Shown here: in pieces, positions 33,876 to 44,352 of the stretch
How the letters are laid out: each line of letters starts with the position of its first letter
How positions within the stretch are numbered: position 1 is the first letter of the stretch
DNA from: JAWLBM01 sp041687675
GTDB lineage: Bacteria > Pseudomonadota > Alphaproteobacteria > Rhizobiales > Pleomorphomonadaceae
DNA length: 64,000 nucleotides
Assembly (NCBI GenBank): GCA_041687675.1
Contig: JAWLBM010000008.1
Location: forward strand, 62,001-126,000
Reading direction: 5' to 3'
Program-made: the position numbers and the translations under genes
Notes under the pieces: model-generated
What the model was told of the DNA's origin: nothing
The model's database searches: none
The model's input: the letters and a program-made list of their open reading frames with translations, nothing else

Positions 33876-35255
33876 TTGATCCCCTGCCTCGTCCCGTCCG
33901 CCGCCGATGCCGTGCCCGTCCACCGCGTCACCGAGGAAGGGCTCGAGGCGACGCTCGGCGCGCTCGGGGAGGAGGCGAGGGCCTGGGCCGGCGCCAACGG
34001 CTTCAAGGCCTCGGCGGGGGCGATGCTGCCGCTGCCGGGACCGGGCGGCGGCCTCGCCGGCGTGCTGTTCGGCCTCGGCAAGGCGGGCGACCCGGCCCGC
34101 TCGCCCCTCCTAGAGGGCAAGCTGGCGGGCCTTCCTGCCGGCACCTACCGGCTGGCCGAGCCGGCCGCGTCCGACGCCCTCGCCGTGCTCGGCTTCGCCC
34201 TCTCCAGCTACCGCTTCGAGCGCTATGTGAAGCCGAAGGCCGAGGCGCCGCGCCTCGTCGTCCCGGCCGGCGTCGACGGCGCGGAGATCGACCGCGTCGC
34301 CCGGGCGGTGACGCTGACGCGCGACCTCGTCAACACGCCGGCCAACGACCTCGGCCCGGAGGAACTGGCCGCGGCGGCGGTGTCCGTCGCCGAGAGGCAT
34401 GGCGCGGCGGCCGGCGAGATCGTCGGCGAGGATCTTCTCGCCGCGGGCTTCCCGATGATCCACGCCGTCGGCGCCGCCTCGGACCGGGCGCCCCGCCTCG
34501 TCGACTTCAGCTGGGGCGAGGAGGCCCACCCGAAGGTGACGCTGGTCGGCAAGGGGGTGGTGTTCGACACCGGCGGCCTCAACATCAAGCCCGATTCGGC
34601 GATGCTGCTGATGAAGAAGGACATGGGCGGCGCCGCCAACGTGCTCGGCCTCGCCCAGATGATCATGGAGGCGAACCTCAAGGTCCGCCTGCGCGTGCTC
34701 CTGCCGATCGTCGAGAACTCCATCTCGGGGCGCGCCTTCCGGCCCGGCGACGTGCTGAGGAGCCGCAAGGGCCTCAGCGTCGAAATCGGCAACACCGACG
34801 CGGAGGGCCGGCTGATCCTCGCCGACGCGCTGGCGCTGGCCGACGAGGAGGCGCCCGACCTGCTGGTCGACATGGCGACGCTGACGGGCGCCGCCCGTGT
34901 CGCCCTCGGGCCGGACCTGCCGCCGGTCTACACCCGCGACGACGCCTTCGCCGCCGACCTCTCGGCCGCCTCCGGCGCGGTGCACGACCCGCTCTGGCGC
35001 ATGCCGCTCTGGCCGGACTACGACCAGCTGCTCTCGTCCAAGGTGGCGGACGTGAACCACATCTCCGGCGGCCCCTTCGCCGGCTCGATCACCGCCGCCC
35101 TGTTCCTCGGCCGCTTCGTCGAGAAGGCGCGCACCTGGCTGCACGCCGACGTCTTCGCCTGGACGCCGAGCGCCAAGCCGGGCAAGCCCGAGGGCGGCGA
35201 GGCGCAGGTGATCCGCGCCCTCGACGCGGTGCTCGCCGGCCGCTACGGCCGCTGA
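33876..35255 (+). CDS. Leucyl aminopeptidase family (M17) peptidase
   Basis: A 459-residue M17 metallopeptidase that removes N-terminal residues from peptides. Two-zinc site motifs are intact: LVGKGVVFDTGGLNIKP near 225-240, MKKDMGGAANV, and the family signature NTDAEGRLILADAL near 308-321; the N-terminal domain is shorter than in PepA and lacks obvious DNA-binding features. The start codon is TTG at 33876, chosen because GGAG lies seven bases before it and no ATG fits. It is divergent from the TPR lipoprotein gene. Confidence 0.92.
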   Translation: MIPCLVPSAADAVPVHRVTEEGLEATLGALGEEARAWAGANGFKASAGAMLPLPGPGGGLAGVLFGLGKAGDPARSPLLEGKLAGLPAGTYRLAEPAASDALAVLGFALSSYRFERYVKPKAEAPRLVVPAGVDGAEIDRVARAVTLTRDLVNTPANDLGPEELAAAAVSVAERHGAAAGEIVGEDLLAAGFPMIHAVGAASDRAPRLVDFSWGEEAHPKVTLVGKGVVFDTGGLNIKPDSAMLLMKKDMGGAANVLGLAQMIMEANLKVRLRVLLPIVENSISGRAFRPGDVLRSRKGLSVEIGNTDAEGRLILADALALADEEAPDLLVDMATLTGAARVALGPDLPPVYTRDDAFAADLSAASGAVHDPLWRMPLWPDYDQLLSSKVADVNHISGGPFAGSITAALFLGRFVEKARTWLHADVFAWTPSAKPGKPEGGEAQVIRALDAVLAGRYGR

Positions 35256-35269
35256 GCCGGGCGCCTCGG

Positions 35270-36187
35270 TCAGGCGCCGGCGGGGACCGGCGCCTGCTCC
35301 TTGAGGAAGGTCCAGAGGCGCTCGACGATCTGCCGGGTCTTGTCCATCGACCGGTAGATCTGCACCCGCATCTCGATGGTGACGGCCGGGTCGACGACGA
35401 CCAGCGACTTCGCCGCCAGTTCCGCCCGCACCGCCGATTCCGGCAGCCAGGCGACGCCGCGGCCGGTCATCGCCATCACCTTCAGCGCCTCCGCCATCGG
35501 GTTCTCGTAGATGTGGGCGAGGTTGAGGCCCGCCCCGTGGTCGGCGATCACGATCCCGGTCAGGCGGCCGAGAAAGGTGTCGGGCAGGTAGGCGAGGTAG
35601 GGCACCGGCCGGTCGGTGGAGCCCTGGAAGGTGAAGCGGGGCAGGCCGTCGTCGGTGGTGGCCGACACCGGGATCAGCCGGTCGATGCCGAGGTCGAGGT
35701 GGGGAAAGCGCTCCGGGTCGAGCAGCACCGGCACCCGCGGGTGCTGGTAGGTCAGCAGGAAGTCGCAGTCGCCCTCGGCGAAGACGCGCACGCTGTCGTG
35801 GAAGTTGTCGGTGATGAGCCGGGCGTTGATCGGCCCGAAGCCCTCCTCCACCTGCTTCAGCCAGGCCGGGAAAAAGCTGATCGACAGCGTGTGCAGGGTG
35901 GAGATGGTGATCGCGCCGGAGCCCTGCAGGCGTCCCGACCGCAGCTGCGAGCGCTCCACGTAGAGGAGCCGCAACACCTCCTCGGCGGTCTCGCGGAAGC
36001 GCCGGCCCTCCACCGTCAGCGTGGTGGGATAGGTGGAGCGGTCGACCAGCGGCACGCCCAGCCATTGCTCCAGCTGCTGGATCCGCCGGCTGAACGCGGA
36101 CTGGGTGACGTGCCGCTCGACGGCGGACTTGGAGAAGCTGCGGGTGTTGGCGAGGCTCACGAAGTCCTCGAGCCACTTGATCTCCAA
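35270..36187 (-). CDS. LysR-family transcriptional regulator
   Basis: A 305-residue LysR regulator starting MEIKWLEDFVSLANTRSFSKSAVE, with the HTH VTQSAFSRRIQQLEQWLGVPLVDRS at about 28-52 and a full effector domain. The family almost always begins at this point, which here is a TTG codon (36185-36187) with GGGAG seven bases upstream; longer frames exist but lack homology. It ends 14 bp from the converging aminopeptidase gene and shares a 199-bp divergent region with a DUF2177 gene, its likely target. Confidence 0.9.
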   Translation of the reverse strand: MEIKWLEDFVSLANTRSFSKSAVERHVTQSAFSRRIQQLEQWLGVPLVDRSTYPTTLTVEGRRFRETAEEVLRLLYVERSQLRSGRLQGSGAITISTLHTLSISFFPAWLKQVEEGFGPINARLITDNFHDSVRVFAEGDCDFLLTYQHPRVPVLLDPERFPHLDLGIDRLIPVSATTDDGLPRFTFQGSTDRPVPYLAYLPDTFLGRLTGIVIADHGAGLNLAHIYENPMAEALKVMAMTGRGVAWLPESAVRAELAAKSLVVVDPAVTIEMRVQIYRSMDKTRQIVERLWTFLKEQAPVPAGA

Positions 36188-36386
36188 AGAACCGCTCCCT
36201 GTCGACGCCGCCCGCCGGCCGGGCGCAGGCGGCTTCTTTTTGGTCCCGCAGGGGCGGATTGTCGAGGCCTTCCGTGGCGCCGAGGGCCGGTCGGCCGCCA
36301 AGACGCATCCAACGGGCCCGATGCGGCGTAGAATGGGATCGACCCTCCGGTCGCCTCGCGACCGGACCTTCGAGGGGAGGGAACCG

Positions 36387-36791
36387 TTGCGGCACGCACT
36401 CATCCAGTATGTCTCGGTCCTCGCCGTCCTCGTCGTCGTCGACGCCGCCTGGCTCGGGCTCGTCATGCGCCGGTTCTACGCGGATCAACTCGGCCCGCTG
36501 CTGCGGGACCCGGTGTGGTGGCCGCCGGCCGTCGGCTTCTACCTCGTCTACGCCGGGGCGATCACCATCCTCGTCCTCGCGCCGGCGGACCGCTCGGGCT
36601 CGCTGGCGACGGCGGTCGGGCTCGGGGCCGTCCTGGGCCTTGCCGCCTATGCCACCTACGACCTCTCCAACCTCGCGACGCTGAAGGGTTTTCCGGTCGC
36701 CTTCGCGCTGGTCGACATCGCCTGGGGAACGGTGCTGACGGCCGTCGCCGCCGGCGCCGGCTGGTGGATCGCCGGCCGTTTCGCCGGCTGA
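36387..36791 (+). CDS. DUF2177 membrane protein
   Basis: A 134-residue protein with four membrane helices: YVSVLAVLVVVDAAWLGLVM, then FYLVYAGAITILVLA, a third with AYATYDLSNLATLKGFP at its end, and VDIAWGTVLTAVAAGAGWW. The VDAAWLG and ATYDLSNLATLKG motifs define DUF2177, of unknown function. The start is TTG 36387, five bases after a strong GGGGAGGG; no ATG is better placed. It ends 12 bp from the converging VOC gene. Confidence 0.83.
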   Translation: MRHALIQYVSVLAVLVVVDAAWLGLVMRRFYADQLGPLLRDPVWWPPAVGFYLVYAGAITILVLAPADRSGSLATAVGLGAVLGLAAYATYDLSNLATLKGFPVAFALVDIAWGTVLTAVAAGAGWWIAGRFAG

Positions 36792-36803
36792 GACGCGGGC
36801 GGG

Positions 36804-37325
36804 TCAGCCCGCGGAGCGGCGCTGCCACCAGGGCGCGTCCGGGCCGGGGTCGTCGCCGCGGGCGGCCTCCTCGAGGGCGGCGATGTCGATCCGCCGCATC
36901 TCCAGCATCGCCGCCATCACCCGCTGGGCCCGGACGGGGTCCGGATCGGCGAGGAGGTCCGGCAGCCGGCGCGGCACGATCTGCCAGGAGAGGCCGTAGC
37001 GGTCCTTCACCCAGCCGCAGCGCTCCGCGGCCGGGTCGGCGGAGAGGGCGTCGCTGAGGCGGTCCACCTCCGCCTGGTCGTCGCAGTGGATCTGGAAGCT
37101 CACCGCCTCGTTGAAGCGGAACTGCGGGCCGCCGTTGAGGCCGACGAAGCGCTGGCCGCCCATGATGAACGTCACGCTGATCGCGTCGCCCCGCCGCCCG
37201 CCGGGCCAGTCGGAGGGCGACCGGGCGATGTCCTCGACCCGGCTGTCCGGCAGCAGCCCTACGTAGAAGCGGGCCGCCTCCTCGGCGACGCCGTCGAACC
37301 AGAGGCAGGGAGTGATCTTGCTCAC
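36804..37325 (-). CDS. VOC-superfamily protein (PhnB / 3-demethylubiquinone-methyltransferase-like)
   Basis: A 173-residue protein of the group often labelled PhnB or 3-demethylubiquinone-9 3-methyltransferase, but built on the glyoxalase/VOC fold: ITPCLWFDGVAEEAARFYVGLLPDS, FVGLNGGPQFRFNEAVSFQIHCDDQ and DRYGLSWQIVPRRL. Its reaction is unknown. Start is GTG 37325 with AGGAG seven bases upstream; a long upstream extension is Arg/Gly-rich non-coding-like sequence. Gene is monocistronic and divergent from the PilZ gene. Confidence 0.85.
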   Translation of the reverse strand: MSKITPCLWFDGVAEEAARFYVGLLPDSRVEDIARSPSDWPGGRRGDAISVTFIMGGQRFVGLNGGPQFRFNEAVSFQIHCDDQAEVDRLSDALSADPAAERCGWVKDRYGLSWQIVPRRLPDLLADPDPVRAQRVMAAMLEMRRIDIAALEEAARGDDPGPDAPWWQRRSAG

Positions 37326-37589
37326 GGGCGGTCTCCTTCCGTATCGGGCCGCGTCTCGAGGTCCCCGGCGCCGGCGCCGCCGGGCCAGCATACAACAGAT
37401 GCGGGCGGCGCGACCCGCCTCCGGGGCGGCCCGGGCGGGTCCGCCGGACCGCCAGCCCGGACACCGCCCGTTCACCATCGGACATCCTTCGTACAGAAAA
37501 AAATATCCGACGAGGCATCGGGCGGCCGGGCCTTCACCAACCTTCAACCAGAGCGGGCGTCAACTGGCGCTGGGGGAAGGAGTGCAAGC

Positions 37590-37859
37590 ATGGGTCGTGA
37601 ACGCCGGGCGCCGAACCGCAGGACCTGCAACGTGCCCGTCACCGTCTACTCCGACGCCGTCCCGGTGAAGTGCCGCGTGCGCGACATCAGCCCGCACGGC
37701 TGCCAGCTGCGCGGCCCGGTGTTCGGCCTCGTCAACCAGGTGGAGGTGCACTTCGCCGAGGCGCGCCTCGCGGTGCCCGGCCGGGTGGCATGGAAGACCT
37801 TCGAGGCGGCCGGGATCGAGTTCCTCGCCACCGTCAAGATTTCCGGCCGGGACGGCTGA
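37590..37859 (+). CDS. PilZ domain protein
   Basis: An 89-residue single PilZ domain. The c-di-GMP-binding signatures are present: R6-x3-R10 in RRAPNRR and D-x-S-x-x-G in DISPHG near 34-39, followed by beta strands to VKISGRDG. It should bind c-di-GMP and act through protein contacts on motility or surface traits. A GGGGGAAGGAG precedes the ATG. It ends 6 bp before an HD-GYP gene, so receptor and phosphodiesterase are co-transcribed. Confidence 0.87.
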   Translation: MGRERRAPNRRTCNVPVTVYSDAVPVKCRVRDISPHGCQLRGPVFGLVNQVEVHFAEARLAVPGRVAWKTFEAAGIEFLATVKISGRDG

Positions 37860-37865
37860 CGCGCC

Positions 37866-38972
37866 ATGCTGCTCGTCGTCCACGACCAGTCGCCGCACGG
37901 CCGCGAGGTCCGCGCCGGCCTCGCCGGCTTCCCGGGCGCCAGCTTCCAGGCGCTCGGCGACCCGGCGGCCCGGCCGATCCGCTCGGCGAAGGGCTGGGTG
38001 GTGGCGGCCGACCTCGGCCGGCCCGGCGCCATCGGCGCGATCATGCACCTCATCCAGAACCGCGACCGCTCCGAGCCGCTGGTCGTCGTGGCGGGAGACG
38101 GCGGCTGGCACCTCGAGACGCTCGCCGCCGGGCTCGGCGCCAGCCGCGTCATCCGCCGCGGCGGCTGCGGCGAACTCCTGCGCGACGACGTGCTCGCCGT
38201 GGGCCTCGCCGGCAAGTCCGGCCGCCGGCGCGTCGCGACGCGGTCGGCGATGGAGGACGTCACCGGCGTCCTCGCCCGCTGCGCCGCCGGGGCGGAGGTG
38301 ACCTCCCGTTCCGGCGAGGTCCACGAGGCCGTGGACGCCGCCCTCTCGGCGCTGTCGGCCAACGGCATCGAGGACTGGCTCGGGGTCGTCCGCGACGTGC
38401 ACGACGCCACCTACCGGCATGTGATGCTGGTGCTGGGGCTTGCGGTCTCCTTCGGCATCTCCATGCGGCTTCCGGCCGACCTCTTGCGCAAGCTCGCCGT
38501 CGGCAGCCTGCTGCACGACCTCGGCAAGGCGCGGATCCCGCTCGGGATCCTCGACAAGCCCGGCCCGTTGACGGCGGTGGAGCGGGCGGCCATGCAGCGG
38601 CATCCGATGCACGGGGTCGAGATGCTGAAGGCGGCGGGCGAGCGCGACGCGGACATCCTCGACTGCGTCCTCTCCCACCACGAGCTGATGGACGGCTCCG
38701 GCTACCCGAACCGGCTCGGCGCGGCGAGCATCCGCCCGCTGACGCGCATGGTGACGATCACCGACATCTACGCCGCGCTGATCGAGGCGCGGGCCTACAA
38801 GGCCCCGCTCGACCGGGCCGACGCCTACGGCGAGCTGCGGGCGATGGGCGGCCGGCTCGACCAGGGCATGGTCGCGAGCTTCCGCGCCGTCGCCTTCGCC
38901 AGCGAGGAGGCGGTGTCGGCGGGCTGGCCGCTCGCCGCGAGGCCCGGCACCCTCGCCGCCGCCGCATCCTGA
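37866..38972 (+). CDS. HD-GYP c-di-GMP phosphodiesterase-like protein
   Basis: A 368-residue protein. The first 110 residues alternate hydrophobic strands and helices like a degenerate receiver domain (VVAADLGRPGAI, LVVVAGDGG) with no clear phospho-Asp/Lys set. The HD-GYP domain spans about 165-345: LLHDLGKARIP near 216, HPMHG, HHELMDGSGYPNRL near 271-284 and ITDIYAALIEARAYK. The GYP triad and metal ligands look intact, so c-di-GMP hydrolysis is likely. It is coupled to the upstream PilZ gene. Confidence 0.87.
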   Translation: MLLVVHDQSPHGREVRAGLAGFPGASFQALGDPAARPIRSAKGWVVAADLGRPGAIGAIMHLIQNRDRSEPLVVVAGDGGWHLETLAAGLGASRVIRRGGCGELLRDDVLAVGLAGKSGRRRVATRSAMEDVTGVLARCAAGAEVTSRSGEVHEAVDAALSALSANGIEDWLGVVRDVHDATYRHVMLVLGLAVSFGISMRLPADLLRKLAVGSLLHDLGKARIPLGILDKPGPLTAVERAAMQRHPMHGVEMLKAAGERDADILDCVLSHHELMDGSGYPNRLGAASIRPLTRMVTITDIYAALIEARAYKAPLDRADAYGELRAMGGRLDQGMVASFRAVAFASEEAVSAGWPLAARPGTLAAAAS

Positions 38973-39075
38973 CGCCGGCGCCGCGGGGACGGAGCGGCGA
39001 CGGGGTCTGAGGCCCCCGGGAGCGCCCGCCCGTGCATCCGGCCGGGCCCGCCCGGCTGCGAAAAGCGCCCGCGCC

Positions 39076-39089
39076 CTGATCGAGGTCAA
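39076..39089. promoter_or_regulatory. FNR/FixK-like box upstream of acetate-CoA ligase operon
   Basis: CTGATCGAGGTCAA fits the FNR/FixK consensus TTGAT-N4-ATCAA at eight of ten defined positions. It ends 58 bp before the first gene of the acs-pdh-acp operon, nearly the same distance as the boxes at 9098 and 21437. Confidence 0.5.
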
Positions 39090-39147
39090 GGCCGGCCCCC
39101 GCGGTTTGCCGGAGACTTGCCCGTCAGGAGGAACGGGAGACTGCACC

Positions 39148-40865
<1,718 letters not shown>

Positions 40866-40869
<4 letters not shown>

Positions 40870-41867
40870 CCGCCCCGGCCGACCGGAGGGTGCACCTGAC
40901 CCACGCCCACGCCGTGGATCTCCTCAGCCGGATGACCCGGATCCGCCGCTTCGAGGAGGCCTGTGCGGAACACTACTCGGCGGGGCGCATCCGCGGCTTC
41001 CTGCACCTCTACATCGGCGAGGAGGCGAACGCGGTCGGCGTCTGCCAGGCGCTGACGGAGGAGGACGCGATCGTCGCCACCTACCGCGAGCACGGCCACG
41101 CGCTCGCCCGCGGCCTGCCGATGGGCGAGGTGATGGCGGAGATGTTCGGCAAGGCGGCCGGTTGCAGCCGCGGCCGCGGCGGGTCGATGCACATCTTCTC
41201 CGTCCGCCACCGCTTCTACGGCGGCAACGCGATCGTCGCCGGCGGGCTGCCGCTCGCCGCCGGTCTCGCGCTCGCCGACCGCATGCAGGGCCGGCGGCGG
41301 GTCACCGCCTGCTTCTTCGGCGAGGGCGCGGCGGCGGAGGGCGAGTTCCACGAGACGATGAACCTCTCGGCGCTGTGGAAGCTGCCGGTGCTGTTCGTCT
41401 GCGAGAACAACCTCTACGCCATGGGCACCGCGCTGGAGATCTCGGAGAGCAACACCGACATCGCCGCCCATGCGGCGGTCTTCGGCATGCCGGCGGAGAC
41501 GGTGGACGGCATGGACGTGGTCGCCGTGGAGGCCGCGGCGCGGCGGGCGGCCGACGCGATCCGCGGCGGCGAGGGGCCGCGGTTCCTGGAACTCCGCACC
41601 TACCGCTTCCGCGCCCATTCCATGTTCGACCCCGACCTCTACCGGGAGAAGGCGGAGGTGGAGGCGTGGAAGACGCACGGACCCATCGTCCGCTTCACCG
41701 AATGGGCGACCGCCACCGGCCTCATCCACGCGGGCGACGTGGAGACCATCGAGGCCGAGGTGGCCGAGGAGGTCGCCGCCGCCGTCGCCTTCGCCGACGC
41801 CGCCCCCTTCGAGCCGGTGGAGGACCTCCTGAAGGACGTGACCACCCCGCGGGAGGTCGCCCGATGA
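40866..41867 (+). CDS. 2-oxoacid dehydrogenase E1 component, alpha subunit
   Basis: A 333-residue thiamine-diphosphate enzyme subunit of pyruvate/acetoin/branched-chain dehydrogenase complexes, which decarboxylates the substrate and passes the acyl group to E2 lipoate. Motifs: FLHLYIGEEANAVGV, GRGGSMHIFS, and the ThDP/Mg loop GEGAAAEGEFHETMNLSALWKLPVLFVCENN near 143-173. It begins at GTG 40866, overlapping the upstream stop as GTGA. Whether the substrate is pyruvate, acetoin or another 2-oxoacid cannot be told; proximity to AcsA resembles acetoin loci. Confidence 0.92.
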
Positions 41868-42853
41868 CCACCTCCCGCCGCATCACCTACCGCGAGGCGG
41901 TACGCCAGGCGCTGCGGGAGGCACTCGCGAGCGACGAGCGGGTGTTCCTGATGGGCGAGGACGTCGGCGCCTACGGCGGCGCCTACGCCTGCTCGCTCGG
42001 GCTCGTCGACGAGTTCGGCACGGAGCGGGTGCGCAACACGCCGCTCGCCGAATCCGGGTTCACCGGCGCCGGGATCGGCGCCGCGCTCGGCGGCATGCGG
42101 CCGATCGTCGAGATCATGACGGTGAACTTCGCCTTGCTCGCCCTCGACCAGATCGTGAACACGGCGGCGACGCTGCGGCACATGTCCGGCGGCCAGGTCT
42201 CGGTGCCGCTGGTGATCCGGATGGCGACCGGCGCGGGTCGCCAGCTCGCCGCGCAGCACTCCCACAGCCTCGAGAACTGGTTCGCCCACGTGCCCGGCAT
42301 CCGCGTCGTCTCGCCGTCGACGATCCCGGACGCCCGCGGCATGCTGAAGAGCGCCCTCGCCGACCCCGACCCGGTCATCATCATGGAGCACGCCATGCTC
42401 TACAACGAGGAGGGCGAGCTGGAGGACGCCGAGGACCACGCCGTCGACCTCGACCGGGCGGCCGTCCGCCGGCCGGGCGAGCAGGCGACCATCGTCACCT
42501 ACAGCGCCGGGGTGAAGAAGGCGCTCGAGGCGGCCGGGCGTCTGGCCGACGAGGGGATCTCCGCCGAGGTGATCGACCTTCGCAGCCTGCGCCCGCTCGA
42601 CGACGAGACGGTCATGGCCTCGGTGCGCCGCACCCACCGGGCGGTGATCGTCGACGAGGGATGGCGGACCGGCAGCCTCGCCGCGGAGGTGGCGACCCGC
42701 ATCCACGAGCAGGCCTTCTACGACCTCGACGCCCCGGTCGAGCGCGTCTGCACGGCCGAGGTGCCGATCCCCTACCCGCGCCACCTCGAGCAGGCGGCGC
42801 TGCCGCAGCCGGAGGGGATCGTCGCCGCGGTGAAGAGGACGCTGCGGCGATGA
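41864..42853 (+). CDS. 2-oxoacid dehydrogenase E1 component, beta subunit
   Basis: A 329-residue E1 beta subunit that forms the alpha2-beta2 tetramer with the preceding product. Motifs: MGEDVGAYGGAYACSLGL, TPLAESGFTGAGIGAALGG, EIMTVNFALLALDQIVN and the C-terminal transketolase region DLRSLRPLDDETVMASVRRT. Length is normal. It starts at ATG 41864, overlapping the E1 alpha stop by ATGA, and its stop overlaps the E2 start the same way, so subunits should be made in balance. Confidence 0.93.
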   Translation: MTTSRRITYREAVRQALREALASDERVFLMGEDVGAYGGAYACSLGLVDEFGTERVRNTPLAESGFTGAGIGAALGGMRPIVEIMTVNFALLALDQIVNTAATLRHMSGGQVSVPLVIRMATGAGRQLAAQHSHSLENWFAHVPGIRVVSPSTIPDARGMLKSALADPDPVIIMEHAMLYNEEGELEDAEDHAVDLDRAAVRRPGEQATIVTYSAGVKKALEAAGRLADEGISAEVIDLRSLRPLDDETVMASVRRTHRAVIVDEGWRTGSLAAEVATRIHEQAFYDLDAPVERVCTAEVPIPYPRHLEQAALPQPEGIVAAVKRTLRR

Positions 42854-44100
42854 CCCCCTTCACCATGCCCTCGCTCGGCGCCGACATGGACGCCGGCACG
42901 CTGGTGGAATGGACCCGCCGGCCGGGGGACCCGGTGAGGCGGGGCGACGTCGTCGCGGTGGTCGAGACCCAGAAGGGGGCGATCGAGATCGAGGTGTTCC
43001 ACGACGGCACCCTCGGCCGCACGCTGGTCGCGCCGGGGGAGAAGGTGCCCGTCGGCACGGTGCTCGCCGAGATCCTCGGCCCCGGCGAGCCGATGCCGGC
43101 CGAGGCGTCGCAATCGCCGGCCCCCGCCGCAGCCGCGGAGCCCGGGCACGCACCGGAGCCGCCCCCGGCCGAGGCGCCGCCCGCGACGCGGGTCGAGCCG
43201 GCGGCCGCGCCCCCGGCCCCAGCCGCCCCGACGCCAGCGCCATCCGCCGCGGGCCGGGTCGTCGCGACCCCCGCCGCGCGGCGACGGGCCGGGGAGGCCG
43301 GGATCGACCTCGCGGCCGTGCCGCCCGGGCCCGGCGGGGTGATCGGCCTTGCCGAGGTCGAGGCCGTCGCCGGCCGCCCTCCGTCCGCGCCGGCCGGCGG
43401 CGAGACGCCCCGCGAAGCGCGGCGCGGCGGCCCCGACCTTTCCGGGATGCGCAAGGCCATCGCCGCGGCGCTGGCGCGGTCGCACCGGGAGATCCCGCCC
43501 TACTGGGGGAGCCGCACGATCGACGTCACCGACCTCTACGCCTGGCTGGAAAGGCGCAACGCCGAGCGCCCGGTCGCGGAGCGGATCCTGTTCGCCGCGC
43601 CGCTGATCCGCGCCGTCGCCCGCGCCCTGAAGGAGAGCCCGGGGCTCAACGGGCACCTCGCGGAGGACGGCTTCCGCCCGGCCGAGGCGGTGCACCTCGG
43701 CATCGGCACGGCGCTGCGCGGCGGCGGGCTCGTCGCCCCGGCGCTGCACGACGCCGACCGTCTGGACGTCGCCGGGGTGATGGCCGCCCTTTCGGACCTC
43801 GTGCCGCGCGCCCGGGCGGGGCGGCTGCGGTCGTCCGAGATGACCGACGCGACCGCGACCCTGTCCAGCCTCGGCGAGGACACCTCCGACAGCCTGATGC
43901 CGCTCATCTACCCGCCGCAGGTGGCGATCGTCGGCTGCGGCGGCCCGGTGCGCCGGCCATGGGTGGTGGACGGGGAGATCGTCGTCCGCCGGGTGATGAC
44001 CGTCACCGTCGGCGGCGACCACCGGGTCAGCGACGGTCGCCTCGCCGACCGCTTCCTCGCCCGCCTCGAAACCGTGATCAAGGAGCCCGACGCGCCATGA
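42850..44100 (+). CDS. Dihydrolipoamide acyltransferase (E2) component
   Basis: A 416-residue E2. One lipoyl domain (1-78) with the lipoylated Lys at K42 in VVETQKGAIEIEV; an Ala/Pro linker (90-137); a peripheral-subunit-binding domain (about 138-172: ATPAARRRAGEAGIDLAAVPP); then the acyltransferase domain (about 195-410) ending TVGGDHRVSDGRLADRFL with the catalytic His and Asp. It moves the acyl group from lipoate to CoA, or possibly to the phosphopantetheine of the ACP encoded next. No E3 gene is nearby. ATGA overlaps on both sides. Confidence 0.92.
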   Translation: MTPFTMPSLGADMDAGTLVEWTRRPGDPVRRGDVVAVVETQKGAIEIEVFHDGTLGRTLVAPGEKVPVGTVLAEILGPGEPMPAEASQSPAPAAAAEPGHAPEPPPAEAPPATRVEPAAAPPAPAAPTPAPSAAGRVVATPAARRRAGEAGIDLAAVPPGPGGVIGLAEVEAVAGRPPSAPAGGETPREARRGGPDLSGMRKAIAAALARSHREIPPYWGSRTIDVTDLYAWLERRNAERPVAERILFAAPLIRAVARALKESPGLNGHLAEDGFRPAEAVHLGIGTALRGGGLVAPALHDADRLDVAGVMAALSDLVPRARAGRLRSSEMTDATATLSSLGEDTSDSLMPLIYPPQVAIVGCGGPVRRPWVVDGEIVVRRVMTVTVGGDHRVSDGRLADRFLARLETVIKEPDAP

Positions 44101-44348
44101 CCGATGAGGAGCTGATGCGCATCGTCCAGGAGACCCTCGTCTCCGTCGCCCCCGACCTCGAGGGCGAGACCTTCGACCCTGACGCGACCTTCCGCGACCA
44201 GTTCGAGATCGACTCGATGGACTACCTCAATTTCATCGTCGGCCTGTCCAAGCGGACCGGGCTGGAGATCCCGGAATCCGCCTATCCGGACCTGCAGACC
44301 CCGGCCGAGGTGGTGCGCTGGCTGCGCGGCCACAGGGCCGAAGCCTGA
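44097..44348 (+). CDS. Acyl carrier protein in a 2-oxoacid dehydrogenase operon
   Basis: An 83-residue four-helix carrier protein with EIDSMDYLNFIVGLSKRTGLEIPES; S40 in D-S-M is the phosphopantetheine site. It differs from housekeeping AcpP (usually DSLD) and is acidic as expected. It is translationally coupled to E2 (ATGA at 44097). A dedicated ACP is not part of the classical pyruvate, acetoin or branched-chain complexes, so it may accept the E2 acyl group or act with the AcsA-like ligase. No acyl-ACP-using enzyme is in the window. Confidence 0.88.
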   Translation: MTDEELMRIVQETLVSVAPDLEGETFDPDATFRDQFEIDSMDYLNFIVGLSKRTGLEIPESAYPDLQTPAEVVRWLRGHRAEA

Positions 44349-44352
44349 GGCG

